The translations under genes and the position numbers were made by a program. Below the pieces are notes generated by a model that was not told where the DNA came from, ran no database searches, and saw nothing but the letters and a program-made list of their open reading frames with translations. Positions 15,501-22,236 of a stretch of DNA of 25,189 nucleotides are shown here, piece by piece. How positions within the stretch are numbered: the first letter of the stretch is position 1; each line of letters starts with the position of its first letter. This DNA is from a virus, in the IMG/VR virus record IMGVR_UViG_3300020163_000017, positions 1 to 25,189 of that record; one strand, written 5' to 3'.

Positions 15501-17935
15501 AAGAGATTCGCCGAAATCTTTTGTTGATTTGGAAGCATGCTAACCAAAGCCGCTAAAAGTTGATATGCAGTGATGAAACCAAGCATTGCGCCTAAGACGA
15601 ATGTTGAATTCCAAACCATTGTTTTGTCAACTGTACTAATGGTCTTAACGGCAACCGCCATAATTAACAAAGCAGCTGCAACACCCGTAAGACCAAAAGC
15701 AGATGTAGCCATATCTTTATCTTTCATGAGTTTTGATGCACCAACATTGATACCTTGAATTAAAAGATATGCGCCTACAAACATTCCCATTGCTATGGCT
15801 AATCCACGAAGACTTCTATCAAGATCTGTTGCTGGAATACGCGATAAAATCCAAATACTTGCAGATAGAACACCAATAGCATATGCCATGTCACGAATCG
15901 CGCCAGTTGCTGGTAGTTTTAAGAACTTTTTCGTAAAACTATTAACGGCACCACTGAGAGAACTAGTAAATCCAGTCATAGCCTTAGTTAACTCTGTCAA
16001 CTGACTAATAAAGATTAATAGAACTCCGCCAACTACAAATGTTGCAATTTTATTAAAGTCGAGATTTTTGATAACATCACTGAAACTTTGGAATCCATCA
16101 ACAACTTTACCACCAATAAATCCGACAACTTCTTTCAAAATTTTGAGTATCGATGGCCAAATACCGACGGCTGATTCATCAAAGATTCCACCGAAAAGAT
16201 CTGAAACGCCCTTAACAGCTTTTGCGAAATTACCAGAAATCCAGGACACTACCATTTTGATTCCTTCGATAAGTCCGGAGAAAACTCTACTCCCGACGTT
16301 CTTGAGATACTCAAATGGGTCTTCTGCATTCCATAAACCAGTCACAAACTCAGAAACAACGGAGATGATTTTGGAAATGCTGTCTCGTAAAAGAGCCACA
16401 CCAATTTTAACCGCCAATAAACCATACTGAAAAACTCCAGAGGACTTAATGGCTTTATTGATGTTAACTAGAAGGTCTCCTAGAGAAGCAGATGTGCCAA
16501 GGAAGCTACTACCAAGAGGGATAAAGATCTTGACAAGTTCAAAGGCTGCGTTGCCTAAGAACTTCACAACTTGCCATCCAATATCGATAACTGCAAATAG
16601 CCCCGCAAAGGTACGTCGAATTTTATCGCTAGTAGAATCTGCAATAATTAAACCTGCTGTAAAATTCTTAAATGCTACAGTTAATGCTAACCATTGTTCT
16701 TTCGTTCGTGGTGGAAAGATTTGGTCAAACGCTTGAGAAATAGGTTTAAGAATGGTTAATAATGAAAATGCAGAAGTTTTAAGTCCCTGAAAAACATTCG
16801 AAATGCCACCAAATTCTTTTAACCACGCAAGCATTTCATTTCGACTTTTAGCACCACTAGCAAATACAGTCCATAAAATTCCAGTTAAGGCTGTAAAATT
16901 CTTTTTGGCTTCATCCAAATCTCCGAACATAAGTTCATATGTACGCATCCAACCAGAAGAAACTGCATCTATTGTTGCACTAATAGATTCAGTAAATGTT
17001 TTAGCTGTTTGAGCTGCAGCAAAACCTTTTTCGGCAATCATAGAATACTTTCCAGCTAAAAATTCCATTGCTTCTGCTGCTGTTTCGTATTCACCTGCTT
17101 TAACGAGTTTATACGCAGCCTCAGAAAGTTCAGAAAATTTACCAAAAGCCTTTTCCATAACTTTGGTATTAGCCCATTTATCTTGCAATGATGAAGCAAA
17201 AGTACCAATGTTGACAAGTGTACCCTTAGCGGTTCTACCATTCTTATCGAGGGTTCCTAATGCTTTTCCTGTATCAATAAATACTTTTGCAAGATCTTTG
17301 CCCGCTACGCCGGCTAGTTGTAAACTACCCCAATCTAGGTTTTGAAGACTTCCTTTACCATAAGACTGATTTAGATTAAACATTGCTCGACTAAATTCAC
17401 CAGCACCTTTACCAACAAAAGCTGTTGCATTTGCAACACCAGTAATCATTGGAATAAGGGTCTCTATTTTTCCACCAGATGATGTCATCTGTGCTAGGGC
17501 CGCTGTCATATCAGTAAAACCATAACTTGTTTCGTCTGAGAACCACATTAATTGATCAAGATAACCATTTACTTCACCAATACTTTTACCAGTTGCGTTC
17601 ATTATAGTTTGAACGGCAGCTGTTTTTTGTTCATATTTAGTCATCCCCGCAATTGCTGGTTCAATTGTCATGCTTTTAATCAATCTAGATCCAGCATTTA
17701 TTGCTGCTTCGCCGATTCTTCGTAAAGCACCAATACCTATTTGTGACATTGCAGAGAATGAGTTTGCTAAAACACCTACAGACTTTTCAAGACTTGAAAA
17801 ATCTTTAGCTAAATCAGTGTCCTTAAGTGCATTAGAAAACTCTTTTAAACTATTTTTAGATTGGGAGATGCCTTTCTCAAACTTCTGATTCTCGAAAGAC
17901 ATCTCCACGATTCTTTGATCAATTTTGTCGCTCAT
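9497..17935 (-). CDS. Giant tape measure protein
   Basis: 2812 residues. The N-terminus (MSDKIDQRIVEMSFENQKFE) and the GMTKYEQKTAAVQTIMNATG region are typical of tape measure proteins. Residues ~450-1500 hold many hydrophobic segments, including four 72-residue repeats (1120-1407). Another ~70-residue repeat family with AEAAKAIPRAGGFVG lies around 1535-1780. An alpha-helical, Lys/Glu/Ala-rich coiled-coil stretch lies around 2120-2300. SPSRVFETLGGWF-type motifs occur near 1940 and 2660. The protein sets tail length and enters the host membrane on infection; at ~0.15 nm per residue it implies a tail of ~420 nm. I see no lysozyme or NlpC domain. ATG 17935 overlaps the previous stop as ATGA and follows GGAAGGAGG at ten bases; GTG 17959 would swallow that site. 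Confidence 0.95.
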   Translation of the reverse strand: MSDKIDQRIVEMSFENQKFEKGISQSKNSLKEFSNALKDTDLAKDFSSLEKSVGVLANSFSAMSQIGIGALRRIGEAAINAGSRLIKSMTIEPAIAGMTKYEQKTAAVQTIMNATGKSIGEVNGYLDQLMWFSDETSYGFTDMTAALAQMTSSGGKIETLIPMITGVANATAFVGKGAGEFSRAMFNLNQSYGKGSLQNLDWGSLQLAGVAGKDLAKVFIDTGKALGTLDKNGRTAKGTLVNIGTFASSLQDKWANTKVMEKAFGKFSELSEAAYKLVKAGEYETAAEAMEFLAGKYSMIAEKGFAAAQTAKTFTESISATIDAVSSGWMRTYELMFGDLDEAKKNFTALTGILWTVFASGAKSRNEMLAWLKEFGGISNVFQGLKTSAFSLLTILKPISQAFDQIFPPRTKEQWLALTVAFKNFTAGLIIADSTSDKIRRTFAGLFAVIDIGWQVVKFLGNAAFELVKIFIPLGSSFLGTSASLGDLLVNINKAIKSSGVFQYGLLAVKIGVALLRDSISKIISVVSEFVTGLWNAEDPFEYLKNVGSRVFSGLIEGIKMVVSWISGNFAKAVKGVSDLFGGIFDESAVGIWPSILKILKEVVGFIGGKVVDGFQSFSDVIKNLDFNKIATFVVGGVLLIFISQLTELTKAMTGFTSSLSGAVNSFTKKFLKLPATGAIRDMAYAIGVLSASIWILSRIPATDLDRSLRGLAIAMGMFVGAYLLIQGINVGASKLMKDKDMATSAFGLTGVAAALLIMAVAVKTISTVDKTMVWNSTFVLGAMLGFITAYQLLAALVSMLPNQQKISANLFGMSFAILTLVGALKLLNLFGIGELKSSLSKLTSILFVIGALQAVFALAAGLSGGNKVAVSIAGMAIGIASMIGLIKLLSFIDKTTITQSVSNLALITLIIAGVEVTMGLAGRLGGGKKIQTNILAIQVGMLAMVGLIAIVGNMKKTTIDQGLINVAKMAGVISGIEVLTALSARIAGGAKVQRILGAVTFTLLSFTGVVAILGNMKQAVVDQGMITLNKMVGLISVIEFFTAMASSISGNAKMFSSLMGVSIAIIALAGSLALLSVIDQGFLREATISLAIASAAIVALSIAMKSISSAIGSMSKTDLKKQFNGLKVGFAAMGGILLLTASFFGLLGLILPIVKDVEWKDLGIFVAGLSAVTVLFAAFGYIGKQLTDKQLEKQFNGLRSGFATFGIVLLSTMSFFGVLALILPIVRNVNMEDIGKFIIGLGAITALFATFGYIGKQLTDKQLEKQFNGLKAGFAAMAGILLATASFFGLLGFVLPIVKQVEWKDLAIFLTAMSAIGALVIAFGHTGKQVTDIQLDKQFNGLKIGFIAMSGILLLTASLFGLLGFVLPTVKQVDWKDLTVFLAALGAVTLIIGGIALLGKSFETLGKGSVNSLKGIGIAIVGMAVVILATVGLALLMNALIPNAENLTQGLNLLVIVAAGIGRFIEAMAGGSIGANLERLGVSIANFARTLSTISFAPESLLGIKNLAEAVVLITGASILEGISRLTNFGTSPMETFGTQLSGLIAAINKVSTDDADKASVILTAMKPMIDNLKLFAEAAKAIPRAGGFVGLFLGDNITIENFGIQLAGLVNAFANVSIGQAIKSSVTLFAMAPMADNLKIFAEAAKAIPRAGGFVGDFLGTKNVGDFGTQLVAFVNAFALLTLTQVFHSSSILLAMTPMAGYLKTFAFAAQEIPSSASWLGTKIGGVKDIEAFGLKLASLVTTFGGLDETQLKLAISNLQKMNTDMLPNLKTFSEFTVSLTAYQGIALNTFGNDLRAFTETLTGADFTIVAPAMAAMDIITTSFQVLGATVLENARLSFENNKKPFQTVVASILAEPTQNLDAQKRTFVDKLSSIFQEVLDKGASYVEEFKTLGENIIAGLNAGIESKKTPAVEIIKSVVGAIIFGAREEADSNSPSRVFETLGGWFTLGLAKGIKGETDSAVKASVNMSKATEEAVRNTLGIHSDSTVGSRLGGSFVSGMGSGAKAGIPALVDAMKKIGFEIPQGIVDTLQNGTAIVLDAADSLGIDTGNMTIKGFISGIASTAGAPGGLTASIEALMELLDPNAVKAAAEAAGKDATDAYKDEMQTGLGDVQKVVKTELEKLKALFEEREFYGTITINEELKMLEVLHAKYKEDSEQRKLIDREIYSRLKTIYEAQIAYIDGVKKAEADAVKEKAKLKADYDKNVADLLEDADKKGAEIMKKHTDDAFDAQVAADKKLEKENESYNKDVTSIFERSEVDRQRLREQYATDQKSINEKLLSDIDAQNKAYESAVKSRADSIFNSYGLFAAVEPDTKITGAQLLKNLQGQSTALAEWKQSLADLAGRGVGDAMIQDLQAMGPTSKDQIKALLTLTDTQLTEYVGLFESKYSFARTKAEEELVGLKDSTALAIQGLNAQTAIDLSTLEAEFTTSMATIDSNMAIDMGTIRTTHEEVLAEIKSDLNKKLGEIETTWLDGIHDLVVEATGKMTDMKSVYTTSLSKINTDLTEDLTTMKTTFQTNMKTIVGLTEKELINLIENNKTRLAQLNTDTGLKLGEVAKTFGTGGTNSTTSFGSTLKDIIPNTISSLSTLVPAIKTSFDAVNSEFITAGTNAAAGFAQGIRNGSYLAVNAAAYLARSAVTSAEGTLNEKSPSKVFEGIGKFVSMGFANGIINYAYQAEKASEEMARGPIAAVSQALAEMEDSNDLSFTITPVIDLSGIRPNDISKLLKAPVLFGTASSKLAVETVQNGSRELAQTAQTNSTNASNNQSTQGATISLTQNNYSPVALSRLEIYRQTKNQLSAMKGMVVGT
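13715..14578 (-). repeat. Four tandem 216-bp units in the tape measure gene
   Basis: Four copies of a 72-codon unit run 14578-14363, 14362-14147, 14146-13931 and 13930-13715. Each starts L-[K/E/D]-K-Q-F-N-G-L and contains a strongly hydrophobic stretch (GILLLTASFFGLLGLILP type), then W-K-D-L and a second hydrophobic stretch; the first three end G-[K]-Q-[LV]-T-D-[KI]-Q. The copies are homologous but diverged, so the array is old. Gain or loss of one unit would change tail length by about 11 nm. Confidence 0.88.
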
Positions 17936-18303
17936 AAGCCTTGAACCTCCTTCCAGCACTCTTGTGCAATTTGATCAAATATGGGGCGAAGAGCAGGATT
18001 AATAAAATCAATACCTTCAACATATCCGCCACTTCGCGTAGCATGTCCATACTGAATCAAAAGTGCCACAGAGTAGCCGTTTTGGATGTTCGCGTTATTA
18101 AATCCAATACCCCAATTTTCAATAGTATAAGACCAACTATTGGCAGTTAGACCACTATCTTCTGGGGTCGCCGATCGAAGCGCTTCGACTCCTTGTGCGC
18201 CATATCTCTCGAACGCGGTTCTAAGCCTACGACTGAGATCTTTGCTGTTATCGAAGAATCGTTCGGCATTTTTAAAAGACCCACGTTGAGTCATTTTAAC
18301 CAT
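17932..18303 (-). CDS. HK97 gp10-like tail completion/neck protein
   Basis: 123 residues starting MVKMTQRGSF. The pattern ALRSATPEDSGLTANSW, then LIQYGHATRSGGYVEGIDFI and NPALRPIF is that of the HK97-gp10 family, small neck or tail-completion proteins. AGGAGG lies nine bases ahead of the ATG. It overlaps the tape measure start by four bases. In many siphoviruses this gene sits before the major tail protein; here it is directly in front of the tape measure, which could mean a tail-tube or tail-assembly role instead. Confidence 0.8.
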   Translation of the reverse strand: MVKMTQRGSFKNAERFFDNSKDLSRRLRTAFERYGAQGVEALRSATPEDSGLTANSWSYTIENWGIGFNNANIQNGYSVALLIQYGHATRSGGYVEGIDFINPALRPIFDQIAQECWKEVQGL

Positions 18304-18330
18304 GCCTATCGTCCTCCTTAATTTTATAGG

Positions 18331-18870
18331 TCAACCTTTTGTATTATACTGAGCCCTACGAAGAGCATTCTGCTCAGCATAGTGTGCTGCTGTCTGCTTC
18401 TTATTCATTTTGGTAGGTGGGCTATTCTTTGAATCGCAAACCCTTATTAAAGTAAGTAAACGATTCAAATGCCACTTTTGACATTCCATAGGGATGTTAT
18501 CGGCAAACATTCGGGAATAAAGAATTTCTGCTGTTACTACTTGTTTAGACATAGAGTTTGGACTCTTTGAAAAAGTTGTCGCTGTCATTGGATCGTCGAT
18601 ATAACTTCGAATTTGAGCAATATTATCTGATGAAAGTGCGGAAAATACATAGTCATTTTTAACAGGTCCAATAACCATACATCGTATATAGTCCAACTCC
18701 TGTGCAAAGGTTCTTTGTTTGGCGTTTAAATATGGAGTATGCCACTTTGCTTCCCACTTGGCCACAGAGATCAAAGAATGCTCGAGAGATAATATGCAGG
18801 AAGGACTAGAAATAAATTTATTTTGTCCAGGATGAAAAAACTCATTCTCTGGCACTGTTATCTCAAGCAT
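18331..18870 (-). CDS. Conserved phage tail assembly protein (chaperone position)
   Basis: 179 residues. LSLEHSLISVAKWEAKWHTP, ELDYIRCMVIG, ITAEIL-like VTAEILYSRMF, MECQKWHLNRLLTLIRVC, and the end NALRRAQYNTKG belong to a widespread Bacillota phage protein that always lies between the tail tube and tape measure genes. This is the place of the second tail assembly chaperone, which often carries this job in other phages, but the biochemical function of this family is not established to my knowledge. AGGAGG is eight bases before ATG 18870. No slippery-sequence frameshift joins it to the upstream chaperone gene, which ends with its own stop 12 bases earlier. Confidence 0.75.
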   Translation of the reverse strand: MLEITVPENEFFHPGQNKFISSPSCILSLEHSLISVAKWEAKWHTPYLNAKQRTFAQELDYIRCMVIGPVKNDYVFSALSSDNIAQIRSYIDDPMTATTFSKSPNSMSKQVVTAEILYSRMFADNIPMECQKWHLNRLLTLIRVCDSKNSPPTKMNKKQTAAHYAEQNALRRAQYNTKG

Positions 18871-18882
18871 TCAACGTCCCTC

Positions 18883-19314
18883 CTAGCCGTCTGTCTTCTT
18901 GGTAGGAAATGCTATAGTTTTTGTTTCTTCCAATTTGGCTAATGCTTTCTCGCGAACTTCGGGAGGGATGAGACCGAGGAAAAATTCCTTAGACTTCGTT
19001 TCGTCGTATGCCAAATCATAGAAGAGTTCACTAAAAGCTTCGGTCTTACTGAAACGAATAGCCCGGTCGTCATCTTTTTCAAACACACCAGTTTCGGAAT
19101 TCTTCTCGCCATAGGCACGAAGGATAATCTTTTTCAGAAGATCAATTGTCTTCTTGGCATTATTAGTTTCCAGAGCATTCTCAAGGTTTTCAATGAGACC
19201 ACCTTTGGTGTATGTCTCAAGTTCCAGCCACTCAAACTTGTTCAAATGAAAATAACAAACTAGAGTAGCAGGTTTACCTTCATAGTCTGTATAAGCTACA
19301 GTCTGTTTTAGCAT
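18883..19314 (-). CDS. Tail assembly chaperone
   Basis: 143 residues. The order LVCYFHLNKFEWLELE, GGLIENLENALETNNAKKTI, IILRAYGEKN, F-E-K-D-D-D, F-S-K-T-E-A-F-S-E-L-F and FFLGLIPPEV is characteristic of phage tail assembly chaperones that bind the tape measure while the tube polymerises on it. It lies between the tail tube gene and the second chaperone-position gene. AAGGAG is ten bases ahead of ATG 19314. A hairpin (19345-19378) stands between it and the tail tube gene, which would fit lower expression than the tube protein. Confidence 0.85.
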   Translation of the reverse strand: MLKQTVAYTDYEGKPATLVCYFHLNKFEWLELETYTKGGLIENLENALETNNAKKTIDLLKKIILRAYGEKNSETGVFEKDDDRAIRFSKTEAFSELFYDLAYDETKSKEFFLGLIPPEVREKALAKLEETKTIAFPTKKTDG

Positions 19315-19344
19315 AATATATAATCTCCTTCTTTAACTTTAAAC

Positions 19345-19378
19345 TTAGGAGGCCCCCATATTTCAGAGGACCTCCTAA
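19345..19378 (-). terminator. 13-bp hairpin after the tail tube gene (possible partial terminator or attenuator)
   Basis: On the transcript TTAGGAGGTCCTC pairs with GGGGGCCTCCTAA (11 Watson-Crick and two G-U pairs) across an eight-base loop. It lies 41 bases after the tail tube stop. No clean U-run follows (AAGTTTAAAG), so it may act as a leaky terminator, an mRNA stability element or a processing site that keeps tube protein expression above its downstream neighbours. The stem contains an AGGAGG, but no start codon follows at a usable distance. Confidence 0.5.
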
Positions 19379-19418
19379 TTCCACATCAATACATTGGTTC
19401 AATGACTAGAGGCAAGAT

Positions 19419-20378
19419 TTACAGTGCTACAACCGTAAAGTTCTTCACTACTGCAGTAAGGGCCTGTCCATAAATATCTACTACGCCGCCGACAGTAACG
19501 ATGTAAGATGCAGAGTTGGTCAAAGACGCGGTCGGATCAAAAGTAAGAATCTTTCCTGTTACATCCCAGGTCTTGGCGCCAGCAACAAGAACACCAGCAT
19601 TAGATGTAACAACAACAGCTTCGCTTGCGATTTGGTTGTTGAACGTAAGAACGATGTTTGCAGTGACTGCTATGTTAGCAGCATCATCAGCAGGAACAAT
19701 GGTAGACAATGCAATAGCAGACGGGGCCCCTGTCGCAAACAAAGTAGCAATTTCATCAGGCAAAGGAAGGCGAGGAGCAAGTCCAACAGTTCCGAACAGA
19801 ATGTCTTCGAAAGTTGCCAGCGTTGTTCCATTAACCTTAGAAGAGTCGACAACCAGGTGGGCGGAGGGTTTGGCATTGGTGACAGGAACCTTGGTGGCGG
19901 TGAAATCGAAACTCAACTCTTCAAATGCGGGAGAGTCGTTAATAGTCGTATGATCGCGAGCAGAGATTCCAGCAATAGAATTGTAAACGAGATGGAGTTT
20001 GTAACCATACTCCAAACCATCTATGTCGTTAACGATCTCGGTACGGTATGCGAAACCAAACTTAGTATGAGTCTGTTGCCCAATAGAAACACCTGCAGAC
20101 AGATCGGCTTCACCAACACAGGCTTTGAAAACATCAGGATAAGTGTAGCAGCCAATGGTGCCAGCGAATTCTTCTGCAGATGTGATTTCGAGGTACTTCT
20201 GGTTGTCAGCATAGAAGGGAGTAACTTCTGCACCAGTAGGCGCTTCACCAACTGAAGTCAAACCATTCCAAGCTACACCAGCGCCATAAACACCACCCGA
20301 AAGCGGATACAGAACACCATTTTTAATACCGGTTTCGGCGAATTTTGCGCCAGTAGTATCCCAAACTAATTTAGCCAT
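19419..20378 (-). CDS. Major tail tube protein with C-terminal Ig-like domain
   Basis: 319 residues starting MAKLVWDTTGAKFAETGIKN. Residues ~1-220 have the tail tube pattern (GVLYPLSGG, WNGLTSVGEAPTGAEVTPFY, ITSAEEFAGTIGCYTYPDVF, GYKLHLVYNS, FTATKVPVTNAKPSAHLVVD). Residues ~225-319 (STIVPADDAANIAVTANIVL, VTGKILTFDPTASLTNSAS, VTVGGVVDIYG) form a SbsA/Big-type immunoglobulin-like domain, a common decoration of tail tubes that may bind host surface sugars weakly. AAGGAG lies six bases before ATG 20378. It is the most abundant tail component in such phages. Confidence 0.9.
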   Translation of the reverse strand: MAKLVWDTTGAKFAETGIKNGVLYPLSGGVYGAGVAWNGLTSVGEAPTGAEVTPFYADNQKYLEITSAEEFAGTIGCYTYPDVFKACVGEADLSAGVSIGQQTHTKFGFAYRTEIVNDIDGLEYGYKLHLVYNSIAGISARDHTTINDSPAFEELSFDFTATKVPVTNAKPSAHLVVDSSKVNGTTLATFEDILFGTVGLAPRLPLPDEIATLFATGAPSAIALSTIVPADDAANIAVTANIVLTFNNQIASEAVVVTSNAGVLVAGAKTWDVTGKILTFDPTASLTNSASYIVTVGGVVDIYGQALTAVVKNFTVVAL

Positions 20379-20391
20379 TGTTTTCTCCTTT

Positions 20392-20715
20392 TCAAAAATA
20401 TAACGTATAGACGTCATGATTTAAACCGTCTACCGCGAAGTGTGTAGAAAAAGCACAGTATGGTAGTTCCATTACTTTGTCGGGAATTAAAGAATCTGGA
20501 TTTTGATCTACGACTGTGACTAAGTATTGCTTCACACCTAAATATATGCGATCGCTCGAAAAGAAGTTTTTTCGATTGGAACGCGTATAGATAATACACG
20601 GATACTCCATCTTAGTCGCGGTTGGTGGTTGAAAGTATACACGAGATATAGTCTTATCAGTTGTTCCAAGAATGTCGATGAAAATATCGTGTAGGTCGAG
20701 TCTGTTACCTGCCAT
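20392..20715 (-). CDS. Tail terminator protein
   Basis: 107 residues starting MAGNRLDLHDIFIDILG. Size, position before the tail tube gene and the pattern VYFQPPTATKMEYPCIIYTR, GVKQYLVTVVDQNPDSLIPD and C-terminal VYTLYF match tail terminator/completion proteins (gpU-like fold) of Bacillota siphoviruses, which cap the finished tube and join it to the head. GGGGGA lies seven bases before ATG 20715; the longer frame from 20802 is buried in the upstream gene. It overlaps that gene by 11 bases. Confidence 0.8.
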   Translation of the reverse strand: MAGNRLDLHDIFIDILGTTDKTISRVYFQPPTATKMEYPCIIYTRSNRKNFFSSDRIYLGVKQYLVTVVDQNPDSLIPDKVMELPYCAFSTHFAVDGLNHDVYTLYF

Positions 20716-21022
20716 TGTATATTCCCCCAATCTGTAAAACAATTCGAGGTCGATTAATGGCAAGTGAGTTGACATTCCACTTCTGCCCGTGCCAAATAAC
20801 ATACTTTATAAATCCAAAATTTGCATAGGCATACGTATCTGCAACAATCGAGATAGAATTATCGAGGCTGAGATTGCTATTAACGCCCTCAGTTTTCTGC
20901 CATCTCTGTTGGGCGAGAATGACATCCCCTCGATAATTCTTCTCGGTTATTTGGTCTTCCCAGACTCCTGGGGCAGTTTCAGTTTGAATGGCATAGCCTA
21001 TCACGCCATAAAACTTAGCCAT
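20705..21022 (-). CDS. Head-closure (stopper) protein
   Basis: 105 residues starting MAKFYGVIGYAIQTETAPGV. GVWEDQITEKNYRGDV, NLSLDNSISIVADTYAYANF, IKYVIWHGQKWNV and RPRIVLQIGGIYNG are typical of a conserved phage family that follows the capsid gene and acts as head-closure/head-tail joining protein. GGGAGGT is eight bases ahead of ATG 21022. A separate gp6-type adaptor gene is not seen between the capsid gene and this one, so this protein, or the displaced gp10-like protein, may contact the portal more directly. Role assigned by position and family resemblance. Confidence 0.78.
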   Translation of the reverse strand: MAKFYGVIGYAIQTETAPGVWEDQITEKNYRGDVILAQQRWQKTEGVNSNLSLDNSISIVADTYAYANFGFIKYVIWHGQKWNVNSLAINRPRIVLQIGGIYNGR

Positions 21023-21069
21023 AATAGGCTACCTCCCTTCCATTTTGAATTATTTGTTAGGACTAAGGT

Positions 21070-22236
21070 TTAGAGCGCATCGATGTGTTCGGTTCTCCAA
21101 TAAGCAATGGCGGAATGAGGCATGGTCAGCGCGCCAGAACAGCGAGTTTCAATCAGGTATTTATACTGATTGAAATCGATATCGAAGTCATCAAACATAG
21201 CAACGGCGCCGCCCTTGTCTGCACCAAGAGAGTAATCGGCCATATTGACAGAGATGCCGATAAGACGTTTCTGACTACCAGCAACACCTTGCTGTGCCGG
21301 AAGAGTTACAACAATTTTGTTCTCCATAACCGGAACTTCAATGATTTCGCGGGCACGAAGTCCAGCTGCCAGATCTGACTCAGTATTGTACAATCTACGA
21401 CCAGTGCTGTCTTTCAGGAGAAGCATGTCGCCATTGACATCCGGAGTGGTGAAGAAAGTGGGAGTGCCAGAACCAAGGTAGCTCTTACGACCAAGAATAA
21501 TTGCATCGATCATCTGAGCTACTGTCGCAGATTCAGCAATCGTAACTGCAACGGTGTATACACCATCGTCGGTAGCGATTGGGCGGATCTTGTCTTCCTT
21601 GATCTTGTCATCGGACATGGAGCTGCGGCCGTCACCAACAAGTTGGGCACGGGCAATTTCCTCTTCAAGCATCATGCGCATTTCAGCACGCAACCAGATG
21701 ACAACATCAAAGTCAACGATGTCAATGATGTCATCACGATCGAGTTTCTGCTTTTTGTAAACGGTCTGGGGATCGGTGGTGCGCTTCAAGAGAGTGATAA
21801 CCTCGTCCACCTTCTCGTTGCCCTTGACATAACCCCTGGCGCGAGCATCGTCAGCAGTGATGTCGGCCATGAGGGTCTTGATGCGGCTGAAAGGAATATG
21901 TTTGGCGCCGCCAAAGACTTTGGTTACCCATTCGGTATTACGTTTGATAAAGGTCGGGGTGCTGTCTGATGACCGAGCATCGGGAAAGAGATAATCGACA
22001 TTTTCCGCGATACCATAGGTGTTGACGTGCGCCAGAACGTCGTCGCGATGCTCATAAGAATCCAACGCATCGGAAATAGTCATGTAGCCGTGCGCAAGAA
22101 AGGCATTCTTAAGAGTCGACTGAGATTGACGAGCGTCAGAGAAGATTGAGCGGAGTTCATCGCGGGTCAGTGCCTCATGCTTCAACGCGTCTCCACCAGT
22201 AGCTGGGGCCGTTTTGTCAAAAATGTTTTTCTTCAT
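21070..22236 (-). CDS. Major capsid protein from an internal in-frame start
   Basis: 388 residues starting MKKNIFDKTAPATGG inside the protease-capsid frame. AAGGAG (22250-22245) lies just upstream of this ATG at good spacing, which is unexpected inside a coding region and argues for internal initiation. This would supply many capsid subunits per protease-scaffold fusion, similar in logic to nested scaffold genes such as lambda C/Nu3 but with the capsid as the inner product. Capsid features include FIKRNTEWVTKVFGGAKHIP, RARGYVKGNEKVDE, DIVDFDVVIWLRAEMRMMLE and KYLIETRCSGALT. The internal start is strongly suggested but not proven. Confidence 0.7.
   Translation of the reverse strand: MKKNIFDKTAPATGGDALKHEALTRDELRSIFSDARQSQSTLKNAFLAHGYMTISDALDSYEHRDDVLAHVNTYGIAENVDYLFPDARSSDSTPTFIKRNTEWVTKVFGGAKHIPFSRIKTLMADITADDARARGYVKGNEKVDEVITLLKRTTDPQTVYKKQKLDRDDIIDIVDFDVVIWLRAEMRMMLEEEIARAQLVGDGRSSMSDDKIKEDKIRPIATDDGVYTVAVTIAESATVAQMIDAIILGRKSYLGSGTPTFFTTPDVNGDMLLLKDSTGRRLYNTESDLAAGLRAREIIEVPVMENKIVVTLPAQQGVAGSQKRLIGISVNMADYSLGADKGGAVAMFDDFDIDFNQYKYLIETRCSGALTMPHSAIAYWRTEHIDAL

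Noticed and set aside
19632-20255. 207-residue open frame on the plus strand
   Set aside because: It lies fully opposite the tail tube gene, has no ribosome binding site, is rich in Arg/Ser/Asn of shadow type and shows no family resemblance.
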